From Chamaea fasciata (taxonomy: Eukaryota > Chordata > Aves > Passeriformes > Sylviidae), in NCBI GenBank assembly GCA_029207755.1, contig JARCOQ010000004.1, forward strand, positions 40,790,305 to 40,854,304: a DNA stretch of 64,000 nucleotides. Reading direction: 5' to 3'. Shown in pieces: positions 1 to 12,959 of the stretch. Within the stretch, counting starts at the first letter, position 1, and every line of letters begins with the position of its first letter. Made by a program: the position numbers and the translations under genes. The notes below the pieces were generated by a model that saw nothing but the letters and a program-made list of their open reading frames with translations, did not search any database and was not told the DNA's origin.

Positions 1-3000
1 GATGGAGATTAAAATAGGTTGATGACAGACAGCCTTTGAAGTAGTAAGATACTGTAGGCAAGGGTCAGTATGTCCTCCAGAATTTTATAGCTTTAGAACT
101 AAACCACAAAGCTCCTGTTTCCAGGACTACCCAGTGGAGACTGCTGTATGTTACATGTCTCTTGGAAGCTGACAAGCATGTCAGCAGAGAATTCACTTTT
201 ATCAGCTTGTGCTACTGATGTAGATGTGGCTTGTTACAGGGAGAGAAAAGGGTGCACTATTCAGAATACTGATGGAAATCTTTGAGGTTTAATTTAAATC
301 CTCTAGAAGTCAATGTTCCAATTAGCAGTACCTTTAGAGGGCATTTTGAGACGTCAGAACCAACCCCCTTTTCCACTCAAATGAAAAGTTTTGCATTCGG
401 CAAGTCATTTCAAAGCCATAAGAAAATTATAACCTGAGTATGAAGTTTCACAGGCCTCTGGTTGAAAAGCTGGTCAAACACCATAATTACAGTATTTTTT
501 GGTGTTTCCTGCTCCATTGTCAGTAATGGTATGCCCTACCCTAGGTGGTCAAAGGAGACAGGTTCCACTTGTCTAGAAACTGTTGCCTGTTCTTTAACTC
601 CCACCGTAAGTGTAGCTGAATTACTTCAGCACTTAATGAACAGTGAAATAAAAAGCTTTAAGGGTGGATGAAAGAAGTATAAACTGTACCTCTCTTGCAA
701 GGTAACATTCAACTTGTGCTCTTTTTCTTCTGTCAGAAGGGCATATCCCACTAAAGAGATGATTTATTGGTGGAAAGAATTCACCTCTGAAAAGCAGAAG
801 TACCTGTCTCTTTAAATCCAGGATGTTTGGTCATTTGGAAAATATGACAATGCAAAGGGGATATGTCAGGCAACTTTACTCATGTCCACGTGCTTAGCAG
901 TAACTTACCATTTCCTAGGCTGGGGAGTTTCACAGACTGGATGCACAATATATTCTATAGGATTTTTTTTTTCTGGTTCTGCAAATACAGTCTTCCAGAC
1001 AAGACTACAGCAAACGGAGTAAAAGCCTCAGGTGACAACAGTAGCACAGGAAATTCATCTGAGCCTTCTTGTAGGGACAAGAAAGTAGCAAAATTTTTCC
1101 ATAAAATGTGAGCATTTCAATTTTCCGCTCTAGACTGTTTAAGAAAATGATTGAAAGATGTGAAAGCAAACAGTAAGTCATAAAAACTCTCTGCTTCCAA
1201 AGCAGCATTAATGCAGAACTATTGTCCTGGATTTATAGATCAAACACTAAACTAGTATTAATTAGTGTATCTGAATATTTGCCATGCTACTCTAGGACTA
1301 GGCTGTAGTTGGATACATATCACAGTAAAATGTGACAGGTAATTACAGAAATAAAAGTTCATCCTGTAGTAGTAGTAAAAGAGAAGACAATACTATATGA
1401 TATGGAAAGAAAGCTGCATTAATGAGACACATATTTCCAGTAGAAAGAAGTTTGAACAAAAACTGTGCCTTAGACAGCAAAATGTACAGCACAGGAGATA
1501 CTTTTTGCCTCTGTGCTAGCAAGGGTGCAGTAAGTGGATTGATTCAGGGTGCTTCCTGGTCCTGGACAGGACCTTTCTTGGATGCTTCTAACTCACAGGG
1601 GAGATAAGTTCTCTTGCTTTGCATCTAACAGTGTAGATGTCCCAAATCTGGTGCTATTAGGTACCATTATCCCTGTCATACACTCTGTGACATATTGCAT
1701 CTATCACAGCCATACTGATAGTTTATATTTATTCTAATGGTTAAGCCTAAATTGTTAAATGGATGCACATAAACAACTAGGATAATTTTTAGGCAAAATG
1801 CTAGCAATAGTGCATAGCATATTAAAATCCCCTTTAGTTACCTCTGCATCTTGGGTTCTGGGATTCTGTTTTTGCTTTGGTTCTGATAGTTGTGCTTACT
1901 CTTGCATATCGTTGCTAATCCTTCATAATGCCAGCAATATCCTTAATGGCATCAGACATTTAAAGAAGTTAAAATTAAAGTTCATGGATTTGTATCCCCT
2001 ACAAAGAGTTGCTTGACATAATAGAAAGTACTGTCAAGCAAAACATACTCTTTCTTCTAGCAGCTGGCAAATCAGAGGAAATAAAAATAAACTGCCTTAT
2101 TAATTTTAGGAATCTTTTTATTTTGCTAAGCAGACAGCTTCCTTCTTAATGCCCTGATTTTATTGCTTTGCCAGAGCCTGATCAAACCCTTTTCCTTAGA
2201 TTGGACTGATTTCTTTTTTCTCTAAGAAATTTTACATTCTAGCAAAACTTTTAAACTGTGCTAAATAACCCAAATGTGTAGTTCCATGAGTGGCCTTGCA
2301 CAGCAAATTGTTGTGGTAGTGTCAATATATTTGTGTTACTTTACCATCTGCTTGATAGATAATGTAGTAGGCAAGATCAATGCCTAACATAATTATATCA
2401 GTAGAAACCATGACATAGTGTAGATATAATGGCAATGTACTTCCTAGGGCAATGTACTTCCTACCGCAAGGACGTGGCATCTATTATCTTTTATCTGTAA
2501 CCTTAACGTGACTTCAGCCAGTCTACAAAGCCCCTCTCACTTTGCAACAAGTCACAACAGGGATTTTCTTAGAAGAATGACGGATTGATATCTCCCTGAT
2601 ACTGTAAGGACAGCCAGCTGTGCAGGGACTAAACGGTGTGGTGGGTTGTACTTACATACCTAAATAGAGCTGTCCTTATGTGGACACCAAAAGTAGTGAT
2701 TTTAGTGTAGATTATTTTAGTCATGACACTGCATGGGAGGAATGGGGAAGAGAAAAGGAGGGTGTATTATACAGTCCTGTAGATACCAGGCCAGCAAAAT
2801 CATTAAAAATATTGTAAGGACAAAGGAGGCAGGGAAAATGTCACAATTATAAGGTAGTTCACTACTTAAGGAACACCCTGGACATGTGTTTGCATTTTAT
2901 AGCATTGTCTGGTAAGACAGGGCATGGTCAGTCATGGTGTTGGACAGACACTTCAGGAATGAGCCTATTCTCTGGAGAATCAGAGCCAGCTTTGATATCA

Positions 3001-3060
3001 GTGGAAGCAGTGAATCCCAAAGGACCTGCTGGAATAATTTTCTTTACAAGACTAAGACCT
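1..3060. other. Intergenic, nothing recognised
   Basis: AT-rich sequence with only short chance reading frames. I see no exon-like frames with splice sites, no RNA gene and no clear transposon. A 16-bp unit at 2431-2446 is repeated at 2448-2463 with one base between. Confidence 0.6.
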
Positions 3061-3125
3061 GATAGTTAGGTTATAGGTTGGACTTGATGATATCCAAGTT
3101 TTCCTCCAATCTGATGATTCTTTGA
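3061..3125 (+). repeat. CR1 LINE 3' tail remnant
   Basis: The stretch reads like the terminal part of an avian CR1 3' UTR: 'ggttggacttgatgatatcc', then a pyrimidine-rich 'cctccaatctgatgattctttga', matching the CR1 end pattern that finishes in ATTCTATGA-like octamers. It is diverged and short, so it is an old insertion. The 5' limit is not clear and may lie within 2880-3060. Confidence 0.5.
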
Positions 3126-3215
3126 CTTTTGGGATGAAAAGTAATGAAATTTGTGGAACCTGGACTAGATGATATCTGAAGGTCCATTACGACCCTAATT
3201 CTGTGAATTAGAAGG
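3126..3215 (+). repeat. Second CR1-like 3' tail remnant
   Basis: Another 'cctggactagatgatatctg aaggtcc' block followed by 'attctgtgaatt' resembles a CR1 terminus directly after the previous one. The two could be separate old insertions or a duplication within one. Homology is by eye only. Confidence 0.4.
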
Positions 3216-4593
3216 CTTGAAGCTTAAAATGCTGCAAAATTGTGGGGAAAAAGTTTTTAACAAGCTGTATCCAAGGAAAAAGGAGACTCATAGAAGCTAT
3301 CAATTTTCTTGAATATTGCTGGAGTTTTTAGCACACTAAGATGAGAATGCAATCTATGAGATTTTATAGACAGTAAGCAGGACATAGGGATAACTACCTT
3401 CCTAGGAAAACCTTCTTTTGTAAAAAAAAAAACAGATTTCACACTAGACCACAGCAAGAAGGGGAATTTTAAATTCTTTTAAAACTGAATTTAAAATAAT
3501 CATTCAAACACACTTCACTGTATTCATCATATTTATATTAATTATACACACTTGATATTATACTGTAATTGAAATCAAGAATTCAGAGTGTGGAAAAGAC
3601 TGGTAGAGGATACAGACAAACATGTATTAAGCTTTCTGGGTGTCTTAGCTGAAATAAAGAAATTGGCTAGAAATAAAATGTTAGAGAGAAAAGATACTAC
3701 AACTAAAATAACTACACTGTGGTGCTTGGGCATAATCAAATACATGAAATTCCTTTTGAGATATTCTTCATGACAGAAGCAAATTAGAAATTCACAGTAT
3801 CCATTGGAAAGGTGGAATAAGTGGGTATACCTCCCAAATTACAGTCACTGGGTCTTTTTCCCCCACATGATTCAATAATAGGATACAAACTTGGAAATAA
3901 AGATTGATAAGGCATCTGATAAGATGAATTCTTTGAAAAGTATTTGACAGTTGTATTTGAAAATTATAGGATTAATTATACCTAAGTAATTTCCCTAAGA
4001 TTGTCCTGTCTCAGCAAGAATGAGGAATAAATTTGCAGCAAAAGATAAGACATTGCAGAAACTCCTTACGTCCGTCCCAGTAAGCAGCCAGGAAAGTACA
4101 CACTGCGCCTCTTATTACCAGCTCAATTCAGAGATACATATCACTGATCACTTACTACTCAAGGTACTAAAACTGTGTCAGTGCAAGTATTACAGCAGCC
4201 TACATAAAAATATGTGGAGGTCACATGGTATAACCCATTGTAAAAGAGAGGGGAAAAATACATGAAGTATGAAACCTGTAAAAATCAGTAAAGTGGACAA
4301 ATGCAGTTCTGGACATATGGAAGCCAAACCCTGAAGTGTGTACATTCCAGCAAAGATGATGTTATGATATTGTGTCGTTAGGATGAAATCACATTAGCAG
4401 AAACTCTAATAATGCATCATGTCACAGCATACCGTAAATCTGCATTTGTCATGGATGAAATATTATAATACATGTGCCTACTAACAGCTCATCATAGTTC
4501 GTCATGATATTAAAAAAAAAAGTGTAGGTTTGAAGAGTTAATTGAGAAACATACATTCCCAGATACTATCCACTACACTGTTTACTGGGAAGT
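3216..4593. other. Intergenic, nothing recognised
   Basis: AT-rich spacer between the CR1 remnants and the minus-strand provirus. No gene, RNA or repeat family recognised. Confidence 0.55.
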
Positions 4594-5278
4594 TGTAGTG
4601 GTTTAAGGCAGATTTTTGGGAGGAAACCTCCTACGGGGGCCCTCCTTCCCCTCCCCCAACCAGTTCAGGGAAGAAATAACCTCCTCCGAGAGAAGTGGAA
4701 AGAACCCTGTTTATTAAACAGACAAAGCACTCCCCAGCACAATAAATTCAACAATACCAGATCACAAAAATTTCGTGCCGCTCTGGAGAGATGACAGGAT
4801 TCGAAAAGAAGTCCTTCCTGGAGGTGGTTGCTCTGTCTCAGCCCCTCTGGCGGTGGGAAACGCTGCGCAGGATGGGTCTTGGTGGGTTCCAGGTGCGACC
4901 CCCCCACGGAGCTCCTCCGAGTCCTCAGTTCAGAGAGATTTTAACAGTTCCAAGGGAAGATGAAAAAAAAACAGGAAAGAAAAAAGAAAAAAATACCAGG
5001 AGGAGAGGGAAAATAAAAAAAGTGAAGCTTCTCCTCCTCTGCTAGCTACTTCCTAACTAGCTAACTTACTACTGAAGAAAAAAAATAACTCCATCTGTCA
5101 CCGTGTGCTGCTGAATCCATCTCTCAAGGTCAGCCAGCAGAGGAGTTTCTGAAAACAAACCGCACACCTCTCCCTTCCCCCTGCTCCCAGACCCAACACC
5201 AAAGGCACACAGGGCAATATCCAACAGAGACTCAGCAGACAATTGGGGATACAAACCTCACAACATCACTCCAGGACA
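4594..5278 (-). repeat. 3' LTR of older ERV-L-like provirus
   Basis: On the minus strand the unit begins TGTCCTGG, directly after the purine tract, and ends CCACTACA, giving a 685-bp TG...CA LTR. An AATAAA signal (TTTATT on the plus strand, 4711-4716) sits in the expected distal part. The first eight bases and the last several match the LTR ends of the plus-strand element, but the body is different and longer. This is a different LTR subfamily on a similar internal region. Confidence 0.85.
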
Positions 5279-5280
5279 TT

Positions 5281-5290
5281 CCACCCCTTA
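5281..5290 (-). other. Polypurine tract of older provirus
   Basis: TAAGGGGTGG on the minus strand lies two bases upstream of the LTR start. It matches the tract just upstream of the 3' LTR in the plus-strand element. In retroviruses this tract primes plus-strand DNA synthesis. Confidence 0.65.
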
Positions 5291-6476
5291 TCCCCATATT
5301 GTCAACATATGACCAAAACCAGTATATATTCTACATCATTCATTTATCCACATAAATCTTCCATTCGTTCTCCCCACAATAATGCAAGCAATACCCATCA
5401 CGTCCCTATCACGCCCCATACCGAGCCACTGAATCCAGATCCCAGGCTGCAGGGCTGCAGGGTTCCCCACTCTTTTATTTTGCTCACCCAAAAGTCCCTC
5501 TTTCACTTACTCATACCTTCAACACTTGCTCCTACCTTCAATACTTACACATACCCTTTCACTTATGCATTTCCTCCTATTTCATGTCTGCGTGGTTTAA
5601 TGTACAGACAATGGCAGTAGCATCTCACCCAACAAGGAGATCTCCCTGAGGTACACATCATGTTGTTCCATCTCTCTGCATTATCTACCATGTGCAACCT
5701 GGTCCCTGAGCAAAAACAACCCCACGAATGGGTTTGTCCGTACTTGAGGCAGACTCGATCCACACTGTCCTCCCTAACAAACCTCTGACATGCACCACAG
5801 GGACTTTATCTCCGTCTATTGTATGCAGAGACTCAGCCTGGGCGGGGCCTGCTCGGTTGGTGGAGCCTCGGGTGTTGACCAACCAGGTGGCCTTTGCCAA
5901 ATGCTGCTCCCAATTTTTGAAAGATCCCCACCCAATGCTTTCAACTGGGTTTTTAACAGTGCATTGTGCCTCTCCACTTTGCCTGCAGCTGGTGCATGGT
6001 AGGGGATATGGTACACCGACTCAAGGCCATGTTCCCTAGCCCAGGTGTTAATAAGGCTGTTCTTGAAATGAGTCCCATTGTCTGACTCAATCCTGTTAGG
6101 GGTGCCATGCCTCCACAGGACTTGCTTCTCAAGGCCTAGGATGGTGTTCCGAGCAGTAGCATGAGGCACAGGGTAGGTCTCCAGCCACCCTGTGGTGGCT
6201 TCCACCATGGTGAGCACGTAGCGCTTACCTTGACGTGTCTGGGGCAGTGTGATATAATCAATCTGCCGGGCCTCTCCATACTTATATTTGGACCACCGCC
6301 CAAGGGCTTCACCCACTTGGCCTGTTTGATGGCAGCACACGTCTCACAGTCATGGATAACCTGAGAGATACTGTCCAAGGTTAGATCCACCCCTCGGTCT
6401 TGTGCCCACTTATAGGTGGCATCTCTACCTTGATGACCTGAGGCATCGTGGGCCCATTGGGCTAGGAACAACTCTC

Positions 6477-6482
6477 CCTTGT
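6477..6482. other. Target site duplication, left copy
   Basis: CCTTGT, identical to 7112-7117, flanks the solo LTR. Both copies lie in integrase-linker homology of the host provirus. Confidence 0.85.
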
Positions 6483-7111
6483 TGCGGCGTTGCATGTCCT
6501 CCCACGCTTGGCTAGCCCCGACACGCCCCCACAAGATCTATAGAAAAGTGGGATCTTGGCTGCCGACCTGCCCTGCCACATTGTGAAGGTAGAGGAGGAA
6601 AGACGGGACTCTCAGAGGCTTAGCTGAAACTTAGGTTTATTGGTAGGAAGGAGGGAGCCCTCACCCTAAGATCAGTGCCTCAGAGAGACCCTGAATCTCA
6701 GGGGGGAAAGGGTTTTATACAGTGGGTGGAAATTGAGGGTGGGTACACATGCAACCAATGGGGTATAGCTGGGGAGTGTCTACTGACACAACAAGCATTA
6801 ACATTAACCAATGATCAGAAGGAAGGAGGGGAAAGCTTCCAATCCAGCCAGTCACCAGAGATCTCCCTTCGAAACTTCTGGACCTGGGGGACAGGCCCTG
6901 GGTGACTGGCAGGGTAGGAGGGCTTCCCGACATATGATGGACAGGTAACCAAGGTGGGAAAAGTAAACTAATCAGGGGTTGTATCTGGGGAAGGCTGAGG
7001 GAGAAGCTTACAATTTGTAACAAAAGGGTCCTAAAATAGAACGGCACTGAACAGGGGTACAAAGAACAACTGTCTTACATTAAAACTCATTGTAAAAATC
7101 ACACCACCACA
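6483..7111 (-). mobile_element. Solo LTR nested in older provirus, 6-bp TSD
   Basis: A 629-bp unit on the minus strand starts TGTGGTGG and ends CGCCGCA. It is flanked by identical hexamers CCTTGT at 6477-6482 and 7112-7117, and pol homology resumes exactly on either side. A TATAAAA box (minus, 6713-6719) lies about 75 bases before an AATAAA signal (minus, 6636-6641), giving a regular U3-R-U5 order. Inverted CCAAT motifs lie in U3. A 6-bp duplication is typical of alpha/beta-type (class II) retroviral integrases, unlike the 5-bp duplication of the ERV-L element. No internal region remains, so it is an LTR-LTR recombination product. Confidence 0.88.
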
Positions 7112-7117
7112 CCTTGT
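7112..7117. other. Target site duplication, right copy
   Basis: CCTTGT, the partner of 6477-6482. Confidence 0.85.
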
Positions 7118-9404
7118 GTTCCCAATCTAAATCTATCTTTGACACCTCTATGCAGCCCGATCTACCTGCTCATTGTTATGATGCTCCTCATTAGCTCTAC
7201 TCTTGGGGATATGGGACTTTCACAGGTAGTCTCCCTACCCTGGTAGCAATGTCTTTCCACTCTTCAGCAGCCCAAATTCATTTTCCTCTATGCTGCCAAT
7301 TAGCCTCTTTCCACCTCTCGAGCCATCCCCACAGAGCATTGGCTACCATCCATGAATCAGTATAGAGGTACAGCTTTGGCCACTTCTCTCATTCAGCGAT
7401 GTCCAGGGCCAATTGAACAGCTTTGAGTTCTGCAAGTTGGCTTGATCCACCATCTCCTTCAGTGGCCTCAGCGACCTGTTATGTGGGACTCCATACGGCT
7501 GCTTTCCACTTCATCCCTACAATGCGACAGGAACCATCAGTGAAAAGAGTGTATGTAATGTGTCTCCTCAGCTGGCAGTTGGTTATATGGTGGAGCCTCT
7601 TCAGCCCATGTCACTTGCTCTTGTTCTTCATCTGTGAGACCAAAATATTCACCTTCAGGCCAATTTGTGATTATTTCCAAAATCCCAGGGCGATTCAATT
7701 TACCCATACGGGTGCACTGTGTAATTAGAGCGATCCACTTGCTCTATGTGGTTATCAGTGGCATGGTGGGTGGTGGGGACCTTTTCTTTGAACATCTACC
7801 CAGCACCGGTAGTTGGGGTGCCAGGAGGAGTTGTGCTTCTGTGCCAATCACCTCTGAGGCAGCTTTAACTCCTTCATAGGCGGCTAAAATTTCCTTCTCA
7901 GTTGGAGTGTAGTTGACTTCAGCCCCTCTGTAACTTCGACTCCAAAATCCTAGTGACCAGCCTCGAGTCTCACCAGGCACCTTCTGCCAAAGGCTCCAGG
8001 ACAGACCATGGCTCCTGGCTGCAGAGTAGAGCATGTTCTTCACATCTGGTCCCATTCTGACTGGGCCAAGGGCCACTGCATGAGCAATCTCCTGCTTGAT
8101 CTGGGCAAAGGCTTGTTGCTGTTCAGAGCCCCAGTAGGAATCGTTCTTCTTGTGGGTAACCAGGTAGAGAGGGCTTACGATCTGACTGTACTCAGGGATG
8201 TGCATTCTCCAAAAACCTATGGCACTTATGGCTTGCGTTTCCTTCTTGCTGGTTGGTGGAGACATCGCTGTAATCTTGTTGATGACATCAGAAGGAATCT
8301 GACGCCATCCATCCTGCCACTTTACTCCCAAGAACTGGGTCTCGTAGGCTGGTCCCTTAACTTTACTCTTCTTGATAGTGAAACTGGCTTCCAGGAGCAT
8401 CTGGATGATTTCTTTTCCTTTCTCAAACACTTCTGCGGCTGTGTTCCCCCACACAGTGATGTCATCGATGTACTGTAGATGTTCTGGAGCCTCACCCTTT
8501 TCTAGTGCAGTCTGGATCAGTCCATGGTAGATGGTAGGACTGTACTTCCACCCCTGGGGCAGTCGGTTCCAGGTGTACTGCACTCCCCTCCATGTGAAGG
8601 CAAACTGGGGTCTGCATTCTGCTGCCAGAGGAATGGAGAAAAATGCATCAGCAATGTCAATAGTGGCATACCACCTCCCTGCCTTGGATTCCAGCTCATA
8701 CTGGAGCTCCAGCATGTCCGGCACAGCAGCCCTCAGTGGTGGAGTCAATTCATTTAATGCACGATAGTCCACAGTCAATCTCCATTCTCCTTCAGATTTA
8801 CGCACAGGCCAGATGGGGTGTTGAAGGGTGAGTGGGTTTTACTGACCACCCCTTGGGTCTCCAGCTCTCGAATCATCTTATGGATGGGGATCACAGCATC
8901 TCGAGTTGTTCTATACTGTCGGCGGAGCACTATCGAAGTGGCAATTGGTACCTGTTGCTCTTCCCTCTTCAGAAGTCCTACTGTAGATGGATTCTCGGAC
9001 AGTCCAGGAAGGGTGTTCAATTGCTGGATGCCCTCTGTCACTACAGCCGCTATCCCAAATGCCCACCTGAGTCCCTTTGGGTCTTTGAAATACCCCCTTT
9101 GGAGGTAGTCTATGCCCAAAATACATGGGGCCTCTGGGCCCGTCACAATAGGGTGTTTCTTGCATTCATTTCCAGTCAGGCTCACATCTGCTTCCACTGA
9201 AGTAAAATCCTGTGATCCCCCTGTCACACCAGCGATAGAGACAGATTCTGGCCCTACACGGCTTGATGGCATTAATGTGCACTGTGCACCAGTGTCAACC
9301 AAGGCCTCATATTCTTGTGGTTCAGATGTGCCAGGCCAACGAATCCACACAGTGCAAAAAACACGGTTTTCCCTAGCCTCTACCTAGCTAGAGGCAGGGT
9401 CCCT

Positions 9405-10450
9405 CTAAGCCTGGTTATCCTTCTTTCCTTGGGCATATGTCTTAGAGGTTCCTTCAAGGGGGTCAGACATGTCATCATCATCATACCTGGCAGTTCGTCT
9501 ATGGGCAACTGGAGCTGCTTCCCTTTTGGTGGAACTTCCTCTCTGAGTTTTTCCTTCCTTCACTTCACGCACCCGTTGTGCCAGAGCAGCAGTAGATTTT
9601 CCATCCCATCTCTTCATGTTTTCTCTGCAATCATGCAGGAAGAACCACAGCTCAGCTCGTGGAGTGTACCCACTCTCCCTATCTCGGGAAAGCCTGCGTT
9701 GGGTACCAGGACCTCTGATCTGTACTGCCGAGATTTGGAGAAGGTCCTCTCTAATCTCCTCCCTGAGTTTCTTATGTTTCTCCTCTATCTTATCTTCTAG
9801 TTTCTGGAGATGTGTTTCCACAGCTGCGATTCTGGCACATCTTGGGCCATGCACAGCATCTGCATGTGCCCGGAGCTTCTTTGCCATATCAAGCACAGTC
9901 TCCTCCGTGTCCTCCTGCTTCATTACTGCTAAAGCAGAAGAGTATTCTTGTGGCCCAAGTCCTATAAGTTTTTGCCACATCACAGATGTACATGGTACCA
10001 AGTCTGGGTTCCTAGTGTTTATGACATCTGAGAAGACAATCTCTGCCACTGCCATTTCTCTCAAGCGTTGAATCCCTTGTTCTGTGGTCTTCTATTGGGT
10101 TTGTTGCATATAAAGGTCATCCGCACACAGGTATCTTTTTGCCACACTTCCTAGGACCCGTATCCAGAGACTGCAAGGATTAGCCTCTGTCATCATCTGT
10201 TGGTCGATGACTGGATCAAGTGACAAGGATCCCAAATGCCTCACTTCAGTGCTGTCCAGAATTGTAGCCTCACCTGCAGCATCCCAAAACGGACTAACCA
10301 ACTAATTATAGATTCATCAGGTTGTCACCTGTAATCCTTTCTTAGGCCCCGAAGGTCCTTCAGGAAAAGGAATCAATATTGGCTTCCAATCCTGTGCCCA
10401 GTGCTTTGGCTTCTGATTTTGCTGAAGGCTGCTGCAGTGGTACCTTATCA
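9405..10450 (-). pseudogene. gag: gag remnant of older ERV-L-like provirus
   Basis: Frames at 9405-10064 and 10092-10301 (minus) align with the C-terminal two-thirds of the gag-like protein of the younger copy. Shared blocks include DAAG/DAAA, LGSLS, RYLC, GYTPR, KRWDGK and DPLEGTS. A frameshift lies between 10065 and 10091. Weak homology continues to about 10450 in other frames (DLRG/LRKG region) and is then lost. The protein end is at a TAG followed in the same frame by protease sequence, the same arrangement as the younger copy. No CCHC zinc knuckle is present. Confidence 0.85.
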
Positions 10451-12959
10451 AAAAACCACTAGAAGGTAAGTTTGTAAAAATTTATATCCTAATAAGGGCA
10501 CCTGTGAATAAATTTAGTGTCCCAAGCATCTTAGGTCAAGGGCTCACATATTTCACTTAACAGTGGTAATGAATGAGAAGGGACACACTTCCATCTCTGC
10601 TCAGTTAACTTAATCCTGTCTGTTCTTTCTTGGGAGAGGGTCTTAGAGGGGCTTTTGCCAAATATTTGCAATAAACAGGCAACCAAATAACATCTTCAGA
10701 GGGCACTAGTGAGCTTCTCAAAACACTCCACTGGCAAGTGCCCAGATATATCGAGGAGTAATGTGTTCCACCAATATTTATGTACCTCTGTGTCCATCAG
10801 TTTCACACACCAAATAACACATCACTTTTCCAATTTACATAAAAGATGATCATGTTCTTATTTTTTGTATATTTAGAAACTATAAAAGGGTTTGGCAAAT
10901 TTCCAGATCCATCTCCCAGTTTTTGTCATCAGTAAATAAAATGCACACTTGGCTAAAATTAGATCACTTGTCTTAGGAATGAATGAAGTTATTTGTAGAT
11001 ATTTTTCCTTTTAGGTTTCTCCAAATACAATAAAACTGACAGCTAATACATTTTGTTAATGATTTGCATTGTGCTTAACTTGCCATTCTCTTTCCTCTTG
11101 TTGGACCAGTGGGCAATATAAAATCCTGCAGCAAATCTACTCATTTTTCCTTCTTTTATGAAACTTTAAATTTCTTCAAATTAAATTATTTTATTTAGTA
11201 GGATATTATGCAAAGTGGCCTTATAACACTTACCATTTCTCAAATTTAAAATGCTTTTATGGTCCATGTGAAATGTAACTTTATAAAAAAGAATGCTCTG
11301 ATAGCATTGAAGTTGGAGACCCATAAATTAAAATTCAGAACTAAAAGAAGTTTAGAATTAACATGGACGTCACAGATAATTAAAAACAAACAATTCATTT
11401 GTTGGGGTTTTTTCCCCAAGAAATATTTATATCCTTTGTCAAAGAGTTCCTGGAGATTTTACTGCTTTAAGTTTGCACAAGCAGCACAGAAACCAAGACA
11501 TAATACTCACTGGAACTTACCTGAAAACAGTTATTTTTGTTTACATGCACATTAATCATTCAGTGGAAAATTACCATTGTCACAGTAAATTTTATCTATG
11601 GTAAAACCCAAATCGTTGATTTTAATGGTTTTCATATTTTGTTTTGTATTTTGTGTTGCCTATTATATAGCACATAAAATAATTAAATATTGTTTTGTCA
11701 AACAGTCCTTAGGTGTTAAGGCAAAAACTCCAGTGCTGCATCTTGGGCAAAAACGCATTTTATGTTATATAGTATTTCTTATGTAATATGAAAGTACTGT
11801 GAATTCTTAGAATGATGAAAATCTTGTAACCCAAAGGTTCATGTGTTGTTATTTGAATCATCTAGCAATAACATAATCAAACATTCAAATCCCTTCATAT
11901 TTCAAGTAATCATTGCTGATTGCTATGCATGCTGAAAACATGCCAAATAGCATGCACTGGTGGTGATTCATGGTCTTTTTCTCTTACACAAAAAAACCCC
12001 ACACAGATGGATGCACACATTTGCACACACAGAATTGCAATGAGGTAAAAAGGACTGGTCAATGTTTACTTCAATGTGGACCTCAAGAACAGGAAACCAT
12101 TTCCTAGATTGAACTGCCAGGTTTAGGCTTTCTAGTGCTGATTATTTATTTAGTTACCTGTTTAACTATTTTCCTTTCTGGACTAGTATATTTAAACACA
12201 GGATCTAATTATAGATCATATAGGATTGCTATCACTTTCATTTCTCTCTCTTCCTGAGGCAAGACTGGAGCTTTCTATTTTTATTTAGAAAGAAGATAGA
12301 ATAAGCTGCAAATGCAAACCAAAATACATACCATGCTTCTATTTTACTATGTGACTGTATTTGGCACCTTTTTTCTTTGCAAAGTCCTCTAGAATAGAGG
12401 TAATATATTTGATATTAAGTACAAGAAACAATTCCTTGTAGGTGTTAGATTAATTAGAGCACTACTGTTTATTTAGTAGAGCTACTGAGTCACTGTGGTC
12501 TTTGCAATGGAAATTCTGCACTTAACATACAGAATAAGACACTGGAATTGGAGAAGATAAATTTACTTTTCTTCTTCAAAAATGTATTTAAGGACAGTGT
12601 CTTTACAACACAGCTGACAGTCTCCTCCAAGGTGATACAATTTTTTATGTGTGAGCTACCTATATTTACAGAAGAAAGACTTGCACAGCTTTTTTTCATT
12701 TTCCCTGTTAGTATTTTAATATCTATATAGTTCAAGCAGATTTTGTGTTTATAAATCACTGCTGGAACCTGTCAGAATAAACTGTTTACGAAGCCATATA
12801 CCGATTTACAGAAGAAAGACTGAAACAGCTCTGTCTGGAGACTCTATTTACAAAATGATTTAGCATATCAATGCAGAGGACACCAGCTTCCTGATGGCTA
12901 TTTTTATGTCATTTCTCTAATATTTCCCATTACGTTTGACTCCTTCCCAGGTGTATGCT
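10451..12959. other. Spacer between the two proviruses
   Basis: AT-rich unique-looking sequence with no recognised gene or repeat family. A short block 'atttacagaagaaagact' near 12662-12680 recurs about 140 bases further on (12804-12822). Confidence 0.5.
12955..12959. other. Target site duplication, left copy (ATGCT)
   Basis: ATGCT directly precedes the 5' LTR and recurs directly after the 3' LTR at 19092-19096. A 5-bp duplication fits ERV-L/class III integration. Confidence 0.85.

Larger units (their letters stand above)
5640..9390 (-). pseudogene. pol: Degraded pro-pol of older ERV-L-like provirus
   Basis: Minus-strand frames in order are as follows. Protease carries VDTGAQCTLMPS (frame 8775-9350). 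Reverse transcriptase and connection carry LPQGWK and the YIDD active site (7744-8805). RNase H is decayed (about 7118-7740). The integrase zinc region carries HDASGHQG and CETC (about 6300-6476), and the integrase core carries QIDY and SDNGTHF (5816-6340). A frameshift separates the frames near 8775-8805, small deletions occur in RT, and another shift lies in the integrase C-terminal part near 5930. The solo LTR at 6483-7111 splits RNase H from integrase. It cannot encode a working polyprotein. Confidence 0.9.
4594..10450 (-). mobile_element. 5'-truncated ERV-L-like provirus, older copy
   Basis: Reading on the minus strand from about 10450 to 4594 there is a gag remnant, protease, reverse transcriptase, RNase H, integrase, a purine-rich TAAGGGGTGG tract and a 3' LTR. 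The proteins are clearly of the same lineage as the plus-strand element at 12960-19091, with frameshifts and stops throughout. Homology fades near 10450, inside the gag coding region. The gag N-terminus, primer binding site and 5' LTR are therefore missing, and a target duplication cannot be tested. A 629-bp unrelated solo LTR interrupts it. No env is present. Confidence 0.9.

Noticed and set aside
2431..2463. 16-bp tandem duplication
   Set aside because: Two copies only, typical of replication slippage; no functional hint.
5243..5620. 125-codon plus-strand frame
   Set aside because: It lies antisense to the 3' end of the older provirus and shows only low-complexity Pro/His/Ser content.
8008..8478. 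156-codon plus-strand frame
   Set aside because: Antisense shadow of the reverse transcriptase of the older provirus.
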